Source: Leucobacter chinensis
GTDB lineage: Bacteria; Actinomycetota; Actinomycetes; Actinomycetales; Microbacteriaceae
Assembly (NCBI RefSeq): GCF_019049105.1
Contig: NZ_JAHQZR010000001.1
Coordinates: 1 to 64,000, forward strand
Direction of reading: 5' to 3'
Length of the DNA: 64,000 bases
Below are positions 1-8,112 of the stretch, one piece after another. The notes under the pieces are model-generated. The model was not told where the DNA came from and did no database searches. It saw nothing but the letters and a program-made list of their open reading frames with translations. The position numbers were made by a program, and so were the translations under genes. How positions within the stretch are numbered: the stretch's first letter is position 1; every line of letters begins with the position of its first letter.

Positions 1-186
1 GATTAACCTTCCCAAACAGTGACAAGACCCTGACGGTATGCCGGGGTGAGTGACTCACAACAAGTTGACACCGAGCGGAATCGACACTTTTTGACCACTC
101 GATGAAGCAAGAGGGCGCTGCGGGGCAAAAACGGGGGCGGACTTGGCAGAAAAGCACCAGAATGGTCGGCGCGCCGGAACCCCGCG

Positions 187-271
187 GCGCCAGGTCCCCC
201 TCCAGTGCCAGGTCACCCTCCAGTGCCAGGTCACCCTCCAGTGCCAGGTCACCCTCAGTGCCAGGTCACCC
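187..271. repeat. 18-bp tandem repeat, about five units
   Basis: The unit GTGCCAGGTCACCCTCCA occurs twice exactly (205-222 and 223-240). It is flanked by a diverged copy at 187-204, a 17-bp copy lacking one C at 241-257, and a partial copy at 258-271. It lies just upstream of the DUF1648 gene, in its presumed 5' untranslated region. Units are head-to-tail without spacers, so this is a minisatellite and not a CRISPR array. Confidence 0.9.
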
Positions 272-307
272 GCGACGACACAGCGCAGAAACCAGCGAGC
301 GCATAGA

Positions 308-829
308 ATGAGCCTGATGACGAAGCACCCGATCAGCCCTGCCCACCCCGCCGAGCGTCCGCCACGCACCTACGTGACCGGCCCCGTGACGCGGTGCGCA
401 AGGTACTTAACGATTGCGGCGGCGGTTGCGGTGGTGGTGGTTGGGATCGTTGGTTATGTGTCTATGCCTGACACAATCCCAACGCACTACGGAGTGAACG
501 GCGAACCCGACCAGTGGGGCCCGAGGGGTTCGTTCATCGCGCTGCTCATACTGGCGGCGCTCGTCTCGGCGGGCATGGTGATCGCCTCGTACTTTCCGGG
601 CAGTGTTAACGTGCCCAGGGTGATCCCCGTCGAAAAGGCGCAGGCGTACTATCGCAGGGTTGAGCAACTGCTTATCGCGGTAGCCGCGGTGACGGTTATA
701 CTCTACGCGGCAATCGTGTTCTCAGCCGTTTACGGCGTGAATGTGCTGCTGCCGCTCATCGGTGTTGTTACCGCGTTGCTTGCGACCGCCACGGTTGGCA
801 CGATTGGGCTGGTGCGAGCGCTGCGGTAA
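308..829 (+). CDS. DUF1648 domain integral membrane protein
   Basis: Predicted 173-residue membrane protein of unknown function. About four hydrophobic segments are visible, near residues 35-55, 77-97, 118-140 and 148-170. The loop after the first one carries PDTIPTHYGVNGEPDQWG, the signature of DUF1648 (known from SdpI-like immunity proteins and many uncharacterised actinobacterial proteins). ATG 308 is preferred to the longer frame that runs through the tandem repeat, because the extension is repetitive and basic. ATG 317 is also possible, and neither start has a strong ribosome binding site. No partner is evident nearby, so a role in immunity is not implied. Confidence 0.75.
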   Translation: MSLMTKHPISPAHPAERPPRTYVTGPVTRCARYLTIAAAVAVVVVGIVGYVSMPDTIPTHYGVNGEPDQWGPRGSFIALLILAALVSAGMVIASYFPGSVNVPRVIPVEKAQAYYRRVEQLLIAVAAVTVILYAAIVFSAVYGVNVLLPLIGVVTALLATATVGTIGLVRALR

Positions 830-1228
830 AGCGTCGCTCTCTTCTTCGTGGGGCTGATGCGCGGAGTGATAGACATCACCGAGCAAGTCACGCACTGCCG
901 CGGCGCAGCGCTCTTGAATCTGCTCGCAGACGCCTTCGGCTGGACCACGGCGAGGTACCGGAACGTCGTTGATGTGTGACAGTACGACGTTCGTGAGCTC
1001 AGCAACAGAGTCGCTGGCGTCTCGGTGAAAGAGGCGGAGCTTCGCAAAAAAATGTGTCCCATTCGCGTTTTCGAATCGACCGTTGTCTTGTACGAGCGCG
1101 ACGCGTGCTCCAGTCGCAAGGTTGATCCACTCAAGATCGAGAGTATGACCGCGATGCAGGTCGTACATTTCGTGCAGAGTACCCCAAGCTTCACGCTGAA
1201 TTCCGGGAGTTTCAATCCATGTAGCCAT
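722..1228 (-). CDS. hypothetical protein, 168 aa
   Basis: Not recognised. The soluble, moderately acidic protein begins MATWIETPG and has no obvious domain or membrane segment. ATG 1228 is preceded by AGAAGGA at good spacing, which is the main support for this gene. The C-terminal third is rich in His, Gln, Arg and Asn and lies antisense to the last 108 bp of the convergent DUF1648 gene, which is unusual and could mean a lost earlier stop. It sits downstream of the GntR regulator on the same strand, but a 252-bp gap makes co-transcription uncertain. Confidence 0.5.
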   Translation of the reverse strand: MATWIETPGIQREAWGTLHEMYDLHRGHTLDLEWINLATGARVALVQDNGRFENANGTHFFAKLRLFHRDASDSVAELTNVVLSHINDVPVPRRGPAEGVCEQIQERCAAAVRDLLGDVYHSAHQPHEEESDALPQRSHQPNRANRGGRKQRGNNTDERQQHIHAVNG

Positions 1229-1480
1229 AAGACGTCCTTCTGTTGCGTACAAACACAAACGGTCGAATATCCCCCTGCTAAATAGTATCGTCACTCCTCC
1301 GAAAAACCGAAAAGAACTGATGTTGATTACGTAACAATCGGGTAGAGCCGTTCAAGCACTCGAACGTTCGGGGGTTGCTCGATGTGCCCTCGACGATGTC
1401 GGTCGTTGCATTTTCGGGCCAGCGCCTAACCCCTATGCCCGCGGCGATTCCACCGACAAAGCCCGTGCCCGTGCCCAGGC
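1229..1480. other. intergenic region between two minus-strand genes
   Basis: 252 bp separating the GntR regulator from the hypothetical gene at 722-1228. It is locally AT-richer than its surroundings around 1290-1340, where a promoter for the hypothetical gene would be expected, but I see no clear -35/-10 pair, terminator or broken gene. Confidence 0.4.
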
Positions 1481-2227
1481 CTAGTCGGTTCGAGAGAGGG
1501 TGTTGCTCGCGTTCGACGTTTGCGCGTGAAAGGTGATGGTGTCTGGCAAGTAGCGGTCTTCGCCGTGTTCGATCGGCACGCCACTTCCGTTGAAACTCGT
1601 TCGACGCACGCGAAGCAGCGGGCTTGAGCGTCGAACGTGAAGGAGTGCCGCGTCGGTGCTTGAGGCGGCGACGGCATCAATCGCGTGGTCGGCGTGTGCA
1701 GTCACCACGCCAAAGCGCTCGGCCAGGACAGTAACGACCGAGGGCTCGTCGGCGGGGAGCGAGCGTATCTTCTCTGACATCCACTCGGGGTAGATGGTGC
1801 GTTCGAGCATGACGACCCTGCCGTCGAGTGTGCGTGTGCGCGTGACCTCGAGCACCTCGCTCTTGGGCTTCACGAGAAGCTTGCGGGCCTCCTGTACGCT
1901 CGCGGGTCGCGGCGTCGCTGAGTGCACTTGACCGCCCGGGGTCATACCCTTGCTTCTTGCCCACTGTGCGAACGACCGAAGCTCGCGAAAGCTTTGTGTG
2001 TTGAGACTCGACTGCACGATCCACCCCGCGCCTTGGAGGGGAACGAGCATGCCGCGATCTTCAAGTCCGGAGAGTGCCGTGCGTATCGTGCCGCGCGAGA
2101 CACCGTATTGCTCGGCGAGTTTGGCCTCGGCCGGAAGCGCCGTGCCCGCGCTGAATTCTCCGTCGATGATGCGTGCGAGAAGATCTCGCAGTACATCGCG
2201 GTGGATCGAAGCTCTGGCAGCGTTCAC
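1481..2227 (-). CDS. GntR family regulator (HutC/PhnF type, UTRA domain)
   Basis: A 248-residue transcription factor. Residues about 8-72 form the GntR winged helix (EFSAGTALPAEAKLAEQYGVSRGTIR is typical, with a recognition helix in VSRGTIRTALSGLE). Residues about 90-240 match the UTRA ligand-binding fold of the HutC subfamily. It is divergent from the HAD-phnD-phnC-phnE operon, with a 28-bp perfect palindrome between them about 35 bp before its own start, so it probably represses that operon and itself and senses a phosphonate, phosphate ester or related compound. The start is GTG with only a weak GGGG upstream. The ligand cannot be read from sequence. Confidence 0.9.
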   Translation of the reverse strand: MNAARASIHRDVLRDLLARIIDGEFSAGTALPAEAKLAEQYGVSRGTIRTALSGLEDRGMLVPLQGAGWIVQSSLNTQSFRELRSFAQWARSKGMTPGGQVHSATPRPASVQEARKLLVKPKSEVLEVTRTRTLDGRVVMLERTIYPEWMSEKIRSLPADEPSVVTVLAERFGVVTAHADHAIDAVAASSTDAALLHVRRSSPLLRVRRTSFNGSGVPIEHGEDRYLPDTITFHAQTSNASNTLSRTD

Positions 2228-2261
2228 ACCCCAAGAATAGCCCGCGCGGCCCGGCTCGAAG

Positions 2262-2289
2262 ACAACTGTGAACAGGAGTTCACAGTTGT
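2262..2289. promoter_or_regulatory. 28-bp palindromic operator for the divergent GntR regulator
   Basis: Two perfect 12-bp inverted arms, ACAACTGTGAAC at 2262-2273 and GTTCACAGTTGT at 2278-2289, flank the spacer AGGA. The site lies between the GntR gene and the phn-type operon. GntR dimers bind such inverted repeats, so autoregulation and repression of the transport operon are inferred. Confidence 0.8.
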
Positions 2290-2383
2290 TTGTTTCCAGG
2301 AGCCTTCGGCAAGGAAACGTTTGCCCGGCGTTTACCGGAGTGACCTATGCGGTTTACGCCAACGGGTCCTAATGGGAAGCGTG

Positions 2384-3169
2384 ATGACAGAACCCCTGCT
2401 GAAAACGCAGCCGCAGATAAAGCGCCTGCCGGCCGCTGTATTGTGCGACCTCGATGGGACCCTGCTCGATACTGAGCAGCCCTGGCTCGATACCGTTCGC
2501 GAGACGCTCGAGGGTTTTGGCATTGCGGTGACTCAACGGCAACTCTTGCGTTTCGAAGGAGCGACGGTCTCGCAAACAGCGCGACTCATCATCGAAGACT
2601 TCTTTCTCGGCCAGCTGCCCCGTGGGCTTAGCACGCCTGCCGAACTTGGTGAGCGGATCGAGCGAGTCTCACTTCGGGTGCAGCGTGGCACGGCTCGTTG
2701 GAAACTGGGTGCACGAGAAATGCTTGATGACCTGCGTGAAGCTGAGGTGCCCGTCGCGATTGTGACGAGTTCATCGCGACGTTGGTATGAGCAGCTCGCG
2801 GGTGAGGTCGATTTGGGTTGGTTTGAATATGTCATCACCGCCGATGACGTGTTCGCTACGAAACCAGATCCTGAGCCCTACCAGCATGCCGCACGCCTTT
2901 TTGGGCTTCGAACGAGTGAGTGTCTCGCGCTCGAAGACTCCAAAGTGGGTATGCGTGCAGCGCTCGCTGCTGGGTGCCGCACTGTACTCGTGCGTGCTGA
3001 GCCAAGCTCAGGCCCAGAGACCGAGTACGAGGCCGACTCCGAACCGTGGGCCGCTGAGGCCCATGTGCGGGTCTCGAGTCTTGTGGGGCTCGGCAGCGAC
3101 TGGGCCACCGCAGTATGTGATCTTGACCGACTTTCACCCTTTGAATACAACCCGAAAGGTACTCCGTGA
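2384..3169 (+). CDS. HAD superfamily hydrolase (subfamily IA phosphatase-like)
   Basis: About 261 residues. Motif I is CDLDGTLLDTE, with the Asp nucleophile D22 and general acid D24. Motif II is IVTSSSRR, and the conserved Lys and motif IV appear in KPDPEPY and LALEDSKVG. The alpha-helical cap between motifs I and II is that of beta-phosphoglucomutase/phosphoglycolate-phosphatase relatives. It is not a recognisable PhnX, which has a different motif I context. It starts the phosphonate-type transport operon and overlaps phnD by GTGA, so it may dephosphorylate an imported organophosphate. ATG 2384 follows GGGAAG; ATG 2372 is an alternative start. Confidence 0.85.
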   Translation: MTEPLLKTQPQIKRLPAAVLCDLDGTLLDTEQPWLDTVRETLEGFGIAVTQRQLLRFEGATVSQTARLIIEDFFLGQLPRGLSTPAELGERIERVSLRVQRGTARWKLGAREMLDDLREAEVPVAIVTSSSRRWYEQLAGEVDLGWFEYVITADDVFATKPDPEPYQHAARLFGLRTSECLALEDSKVGMRAALAAGCRTVLVRAEPSSGPETEYEADSEPWAAEAHVRVSSLVGLGSDWATAVCDLDRLSPFEYNPKGTP

Positions 3170-4125
3170 AAACATCAACCCGTCGTGGCCTCGCCATCGT
3201 TGCAGGAATCTCACTCCTCGGCACACTCGCCGCCTGCTCGCCGAGCGAAGCCACGCCACCCGCAGAGGGCGGCGACACCGCGAACTCTCAAGAGGGAAGC
3301 TTCGCGAAAGACGAGAACACTCTCGTCATGGGCATGGTTCCAGACCAGCAGTCGGTCGAAAATAACTTTGAGCCGCTCGTTGAGTACATCGCGGCTAAGA
3401 CCGGCAAAGAGGTCGAGCTCGTGCAATCGACCGATTACGCGGCCCTCGTAGAGGCGGCGATTGCGGGGCGTATTGATATCGGGAGCTTCTCGGGCTTCAC
3501 CTACGTAGCCGCTACGAATGGTGGTGCGCCCCTCACACCGATCGGGGTCACTGTGACTGAAGCGGGAGAGGAGCCCGGGTACGAGTCACTCGCGGTTGTG
3601 CCGAAGGGCTCAGACATCACCTCGATCAAAGACATGAAGGGGCACAAGGTGTGCTTCGTTGATCCGGGTTCGACCTCGGGCTACCTGTACCCGAGCGCAG
3701 AGCTGCTCGCAGAGGGGATCAACCCCGAGAGCGATGTGACCCCGGTCTTCGCCGGTGGTCACGATGCCTCGGCACAGAAGACCGCGCAGGGTGTTGAATG
3801 TGAGGCTGGCTTTGCCGAGGACGCCGTGGTCGAGACCACGGGTATCGCCGATGGTCTCTTTGCCGAGGGCGACCTGACCGTGATTAACCGCGTTACCGTT
3901 CCGGGGGCTCCGCTCGTCATGTCGACGAACCTGCCGAAAGACGTGCAGAGCTCGCTGAAAGATGCGCTGCAAAACATCACGCTTGACGGTATCGAAGACG
4001 AGGGCATCACGATCACCGAGGCGTTCAAAGCCTATTTCTACGAGCTCGTGCCCGTTGAAGATTCGTATTACGACAGCGTGCGCAAGGTGTGTGAAGAAAC
4101 CGGCGCTGCTCAGTGCCAGCCCTAA
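3166..4125 (+). CDS. phnD: phosphate/phosphonate ABC transporter substrate-binding lipoprotein
   Basis: A 319-residue PhnD-type binding protein. Basic residues and a hydrophobic stretch lead to the lipobox LAAC with Cys24 as the lipidation site, so the mature protein is tethered outside the membrane. The rest has family features: LVMGMVPDQQS, VEYIAAKTGKEVELV, GRIDIGSFSGF and KVCFVDPGSTSGYLYP, which forms the ligand pocket region. The GTG start overlaps the HAD stop by 4 bp. PhnD homologues bind 2-aminoethylphosphonate, phosphite or phosphate; specificity cannot be told here. Confidence 0.93.
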   Translation: MKTSTRRGLAIVAGISLLGTLAACSPSEATPPAEGGDTANSQEGSFAKDENTLVMGMVPDQQSVENNFEPLVEYIAAKTGKEVELVQSTDYAALVEAAIAGRIDIGSFSGFTYVAATNGGAPLTPIGVTVTEAGEEPGYESLAVVPKGSDITSIKDMKGHKVCFVDPGSTSGYLYPSAELLAEGINPESDVTPVFAGGHDASAQKTAQGVECEAGFAEDAVVETTGIADGLFAEGDLTVINRVTVPGAPLVMSTNLPKDVQSSLKDALQNITLDGIEDEGITITEAFKAYFYELVPVEDSYYDSVRKVCEETGAAQCQP

Positions 4126-4133
4126 CCGGCATA

Positions 4134-4206
4134 GCTGAGTAGGGCTCGCTCGAGAACGCCTACTCAGCATTTACCGGGGCCTGACACCAAGCGGTGCCGG
4201 GCCCCG
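4134..4206 (+). terminator. two stem-loops between phnD and phnC
   Basis: The first stem is GCTGAGTAGG (4134-4143) with CCTACTCAGC (4159-4168), ten perfect pairs. The second is CGGGGCC (4175-4181) with GGCCCCG (4200-4206), with an inner CACC/GGTG helix. Neither is followed by a T tract, so they more likely stabilise the upstream mRNA or cause partial termination. That would make binding protein more abundant than the membrane parts, a known pattern in ABC operons. Confidence 0.6.
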
Positions 4207-4254
4207 CACATGAATGTTTGAGACCGCGGAAGGCGCGGCAGAAGGAGTCAACCG

Positions 4255-5115
4255 ATGAGTGATACATCAAAGATCCGCTTGATCGACGTGACGAAGAAGT
4301 TTGGGCATACGGTTGCCCTTGAAAAGGTCTCGCTCGAAGTCTCGTCGGGCGAGGTTGTTGTGCTGCTCGGCCTATCGGGATCGGGTAAATCGACCCTACT
4401 GCGCCACCTAAATGGGCTTGAGGCCGCTACCGACGGCTCCGTTGAAGTGCTCGGTGAGACACTCAGCGGGCTTAAGGGGCGGCAGCTGCGAGAGCTTCGC
4501 AGCAAGGTCGGGTTTATCTTTCAACAGTTTGAACTGGTGGGCCCACGAAGTGTGCTTGAAAACGTGTTGAGCGGAAGCCTCGCAACACTTCGCGGCCCGA
4601 GGCTCGGCCTGCTCAGCTACCCGAAGCAGCTGAGGTTGCGCGCTCTCGACCTGCTCGCCGAGGTGGGCCTTGAAGAGCACGCCTTCCAACGGGCCGACAC
4701 ACTCTCTGGCGGGCAACAGCAGCGAGTCGCGATCGCCCGAGCCCTCATGCAGGAGCCCGAGATTTTGCTCGCCGACGAGCCCGTTGCCTCGCTCGACCCA
4801 GAGTCATCGCAGCAGGTCATGAACCTCATTCGTGAAATCGCCGTGCGTCGCGGTCTGACGGTGTTATGCAGCCTGCACCAGGTCGACCTCGCTCTTGCCT
4901 GGGCCGATCGTATTGTTGGGCTGAGGCACGGTGCTGTCGTGCTCGACACCCGGGCCGGCGCGCTCGATAAAGAAACCGTCATGAACATTTATCGCCGTGT
5001 AGCAGTGACCCCCGAAGAGATCGCGGCGATCGAGCCGCAAGAAGGAGCTGAGGGGCTGAACTCTGCTACAGCGGTAAACATGACCGATATGCAGGCGAGC
5101 GGGGCATCGGCGTGA
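4255..5115 (+). CDS. phnC: phosphonate-type ABC transporter ATP-binding protein
   Basis: A 286-residue cytoplasmic ATPase that powers import. Walker A is GLSGSGKST at residues 39-47, the ABC signature LSGGQQQRV is near 150, Walker B LLADEPVASLDP is near 171, and the switch His lies in CSLHQVDLA. Length and motif order match PhnC. AGAAGGAG precedes the ATG. The gene ends in a GTGA overlap with phnE, so the two are translationally coupled. The last 40 residues are a less conserved tail. Confidence 0.95.
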   Translation: MSDTSKIRLIDVTKKFGHTVALEKVSLEVSSGEVVVLLGLSGSGKSTLLRHLNGLEAATDGSVEVLGETLSGLKGRQLRELRSKVGFIFQQFELVGPRSVLENVLSGSLATLRGPRLGLLSYPKQLRLRALDLLAEVGLEEHAFQRADTLSGGQQQRVAIARALMQEPEILLADEPVASLDPESSQQVMNLIREIAVRRGLTVLCSLHQVDLALAWADRIVGLRHGAVVLDTRAGALDKETVMNIYRRVAVTPEEIAAIEPQEGAEGLNSATAVNMTDMQASGASA

Positions 5116-6824
5116 GCGCCCCGACGCTCGCGAAACGAGAGGGTGCTGCGCAGTCGCCCCGGCCCACACTCGCAAAGCCAACGAGGGCGAGAATCGTTAC
5201 CAACGCGCTGCTCATCGGGCTCCTCATCGCGGGAGTATGGTCGATGCAGGGCGTCGGTCTCTCCTGGGAACAGGTCACCCGCGGCACCGAGTATGCGGGG
5301 TCGTTCCTTGCACGCACGGTTCCCTTCGTCTGGCCGAGCCTCGGCGAAGCCCTGTGGCTCTGCGCCCTCACCCTGGCCATCGTGTTTTGCGGAACGGCGC
5401 TCGCCGCAGTGCTCTCGATCCCGGTGGCCTACCTTGCCGCCCGCAACACCGCCCCAAATCGCTTTGGCGTAGCGCTCGGCCGTTTTCTCGGTGTCACGAC
5501 ACGAGCGGCACCCGACGCCATTATGGCGATGATCTTTGCGCTCATCATCGGGCAGGGCGCGCTTGCCGGCGTACTCGCTCTCGGGATCCACTCGATTGGC
5601 ATGATCAGCAAGCTCACTGCCGACGCAATTGAGCAGATCGACGACGGCCCCGTGCTCGCACTGCGCGCCGCAGGGGCGAGTAAACATCAGCAATTTTGGG
5701 GAGCGGTGTGGCCGCAAATTCTGCCCGCGTTCATCGCGATCGTGTTGCACCGTGCTGACATTAACCTACGCGTCTCGGTCATTCTCGGCTTCGTGGGCGT
5801 CGCCGGTCTCGGCCAGCAGCTCAGCATCGCCATGCAAACGCTCAACTATCGCGAGGCGATGCCTTTCGCGATCATCATCTTCGTGCTGTGTGTGCTGTTC
5901 GAGGTCGTCTCGGCGTTGTTGCGACGCTCGCTGCTCGGAGCCCAGCCCGAGGGCCGCAGCATTGCCCACCGCCTCGTTCGCCGCCTGACGAATGAGCCCG
6001 AGACTCCAGAGGAGGCGCGGATCGCGCACGCCGCCCAGGGTCGCAAAGGCCGTATTCCGTGGACCCCTGACCGGGTGCGCAGCGTCACCCTCATCTGGTC
6101 GACGGTGCTGATCGTCGCGGCCTCGGTCGTTCTCGCGGGATCGCAGGGCAGTAGCTTCGCGAACTTCTGGCAGAACCTCGCGATTGCAGGCGGTCGCCTC
6201 TGGCCGCCCTCGCTCGCGCAAGAAAAGTGGGGTCAGGTTACCCTTGCCCTCGTTGAGACCGTGCAGATCGCGTTCGCGGCAACCCTCTTCGCTGTGGTCT
6301 TCTCGATGTTGCTCGGAGCCCTCGCCGCACGCAACGTTTCACCGAGCCCCGGGGTTCGGGCCGGAGCGCGGTTGACGCTCGTCGTGATCCGCGGCTTGCC
6401 AGAGCTCTTGCTCGCCCTGTTTTTTATTATTCTCACGGGACTCGGCCCCGGTGCCGCTGTGCTCGCGCTTGGCATCGGCGGGGTGGGGCTGCTCGGGAAG
6501 CTCGTTGCCGACTCGCTCGAAGAGGTGAATCCCGGGCCCGAGCAAGCGCTCTTCGCCGTTGGGGCGACGCGGCCGCAGATGTTTGCGGCTGCGACCTTCC
6601 CGCAGGCCGTGCCATCGTTTGTTGGGCACACGCTCTACCTGCTCGACACGAATATTCGCTCGGCGACGGTGCTCGGCATCGTTGGTGGCGGTGGCATCGG
6701 GTACATGCTCTCGAGCGCGGCCCGGGTGAACCAGCACGAGCTGCTGTTCTTACTGCTGTGCGTGCTCGTGATCGTCTTTCTTGTTGAGGGGCTCTCGTCG
6801 CTCTTGCGCAAGATGCTGGCGTAG
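5112..6824 (+). CDS. phnE: phosphonate-type ABC transporter permease, fused PhnE1-PhnE2
   Basis: At 570 residues this is twice the usual PhnE length. Two homologous permease halves are visible, about residues 30-285 and 320-570. Each carries a multi-helix membrane domain and the cytoplasmic coupling loop that docks with the ATPase (QIDDGPVLALRAAGASKHQQFWGAVWPQ in half one, EVNPGPEQALFAVGATRPQMFAAATFPQ in half two). Many bacteria encode the halves separately as phnE1 and phnE2; here they form a single chain with a cytoplasmic linker. The GTG start overlaps the phnC stop. No clear terminator follows. Confidence 0.93.
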   Translation: MSAPTLAKREGAAQSPRPTLAKPTRARIVTNALLIGLLIAGVWSMQGVGLSWEQVTRGTEYAGSFLARTVPFVWPSLGEALWLCALTLAIVFCGTALAAVLSIPVAYLAARNTAPNRFGVALGRFLGVTTRAAPDAIMAMIFALIIGQGALAGVLALGIHSIGMISKLTADAIEQIDDGPVLALRAAGASKHQQFWGAVWPQILPAFIAIVLHRADINLRVSVILGFVGVAGLGQQLSIAMQTLNYREAMPFAIIIFVLCVLFEVVSALLRRSLLGAQPEGRSIAHRLVRRLTNEPETPEEARIAHAAQGRKGRIPWTPDRVRSVTLIWSTVLIVAASVVLAGSQGSSFANFWQNLAIAGGRLWPPSLAQEKWGQVTLALVETVQIAFAATLFAVVFSMLLGALAARNVSPSPGVRAGARLTLVVIRGLPELLLALFFIILTGLGPGAAVLALGIGGVGLLGKLVADSLEEVNPGPEQALFAVGATRPQMFAAATFPQAVPSFVGHTLYLLDTNIRSATVLGIVGGGGIGYMLSSAARVNQHELLFLLLCVLVIVFLVEGLSSLLRKMLA

Positions 6825-6994
6825 CTGTTGGGGGTTTGCATGCGTGCTGGCACCGGGGCAAGGTAAACGCAAGGTTACGAAAAGCTGCGGGTTCGGCGAG
6901 TAGCGGCTGTGAACGCCCTGGGCAAGCCTTGCATCAGCGGCGAGTGAATGAAACAGTAGAAATGTCCAATATAACCAACGAACGGAGCTGAACA

Positions 6995-7180
6995 ATGAGT
7001 GCATCAGACAAAATCGAAGCAGGTATGGACAAGGTAAAGGGTAAGGCCAAAGAAGCCGTAGGCAACCTCACCGATAACGAACAGATGGTGGCCGAGGGCA
7101 AGGCAGACCAGGTCAAGGGCGGTGCCAAGAAGGTCGTTGGCGACGTGAAAGACACCGCAAAAGACATCATGAACGACTAA
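6995..7180 (+). CDS. CsbD family stress protein
   Basis: A 61-residue, highly charged protein matching CsbD: KIEAGMDKVKGKAKEAVGNLTDNEQMVAEGKADQVKG, then a repeat-like amphipathic second half. Family members are abundant under general stress or sigma-B control in many bacteria, but their molecular function is unknown. ATG follows GGAGCTG. It is monocistronic and followed by a strong bidirectional terminator. I do not see a convincing alternative-sigma promoter upstream. Confidence 0.93.
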   Translation: MSASDKIEAGMDKVKGKAKEAVGNLTDNEQMVAEGKADQVKGGAKKVVGDVKDTAKDIMND

Positions 7181-7203
7181 CGTTCGCTCACGCGAAACGC
7201 TTC

Positions 7204-7247
7204 ACAGCCCCAGCCCGGCATAGCGCCGGGCTGGGGCTGTTCTCTTT
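7204..7247. terminator. bidirectional terminator between csbD-like gene and NimR-like gene
   Basis: Perfect 16-bp arms, ACAGCCCCAGCCCGGC (7204-7219) and GCCGGGCTGGGGCTGT (7225-7240), enclose loop ATAGC. TCTCTTTC follows on the plus strand. The convergent gene arrangement agrees with use in both directions. Confidence 0.93.
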
Positions 7248-7284
7248 CTTGGTGGATCGCGCCCCGCGGTTGCCCGGGAGCGTG

Positions 7285-8058
7285 CTACTGAGCTGAGCCA
7301 GCCCTCGCTTCGCCCAGCGAGCGCTGATACCTGCCGGGAGTCTGGCCAATGAGCGCGGTGAAGGCGTCGATGAAGGCGCTCGGGTTGGCCCAGCCGCAGG
7401 CGGTTGCGACGTCGAGCACCGACCGGCCTTCGCTGAGCATGAGAAGAGCGCTGTGCACCCGCAACTGAATGCGCCACTGGCGAAAGCTCATGCCGGTCTC
7501 TGCACGAAAGAGGCGGCTGAGCGTGCGTTCGCTCGCGCCGATGCGGTGGCCCAGCTCACTCAGGGTTGCGGGGCTCGCGAGGTCTGCCGTGACGAGCGAC
7601 ATCACCTGCAAGAGGCGCTCGTCGGTGGGAACGGGAAGATGCAGGGGCTGCTCCGGGGTCGCCGTGAGCTCGTCGATGATGACGTGGCGTAGGCGGTTGC
7701 GTGATTCAGGGCTGCGAGCCTGTGTGCTCGTGAGCGCGAGCGTGGCCTCCCGGGCGAGGGGCGGTACCGCGAGCACTGCCGGGTGGCCTGGCAGGCGGCA
7801 GGCATGCTCGCCGGTCATGAAGACGATGCGCATGTCGGTTGCTCCGTGTGCGCGGTGCTGATGCAGAAAGCCGCCGGGAATCCATACGGCACGGTTCGAG
7901 GGCGCGATCCACGACCCCGCGTCGGTCACCATCGAGAGCACGCCGGTTGCGGGGTACACGAGGTGGCCTTGGTCGTGTAGGTGGGCGGGGGTGTGCTGCT
8001 CGTGACCGAGTCGCAGGGCCTGCTCGGGAATGATGACTTCTTGGCGTAATTCAGGCAT
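7285..8058 (-). CDS. AraC family regulator, NimR-like
   Basis: A 257-residue protein with an N-terminal cupin-like sensor half (QHTPAHLHDQGHLVYPATGVLSM, about residues 20-100). A C-terminal AraC/XylS double helix-turn-helix follows at about 160-250 (LSELGHRIGASERTLSRLFRAETGMSFRQWR and DVATACGWANPSAFIDAFTALIGQTPGRYQ). It is divergent from a CynX/NimT-type exporter only about 54 bp away. The same pairing is known in E. coli as nimR-nimT, where NimR represses the 2-nitroimidazole exporter. Control of the neighbouring gene is therefore likely; the inducer is not known. Confidence 0.9.
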   Translation of the reverse strand: MPELRQEVIIPEQALRLGHEQHTPAHLHDQGHLVYPATGVLSMVTDAGSWIAPSNRAVWIPGGFLHQHRAHGATDMRIVFMTGEHACRLPGHPAVLAVPPLAREATLALTSTQARSPESRNRLRHVIIDELTATPEQPLHLPVPTDERLLQVMSLVTADLASPATLSELGHRIGASERTLSRLFRAETGMSFRQWRIQLRVHSALLMLSEGRSVLDVATACGWANPSAFIDAFTALIGQTPGRYQRSLGEARAGSAQ

Positions 8059-8112
8059 TTCATGTCAGTTTACCGGTTGAGAGCTAGTTGCGCATCGGCT
8101 GAAATAGTGGGT

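Noticed and set aside
187-271. CRISPR array
   Set aside because: Units are contiguous without unique spacers, and no cas genes are present.
143-307. N-terminal extension of the DUF1648 protein through the tandem repeat
   Set aside because: The extension consists of repeat-encoded residues and basic filler, unlike the family, so the downstream ATG was preferred.
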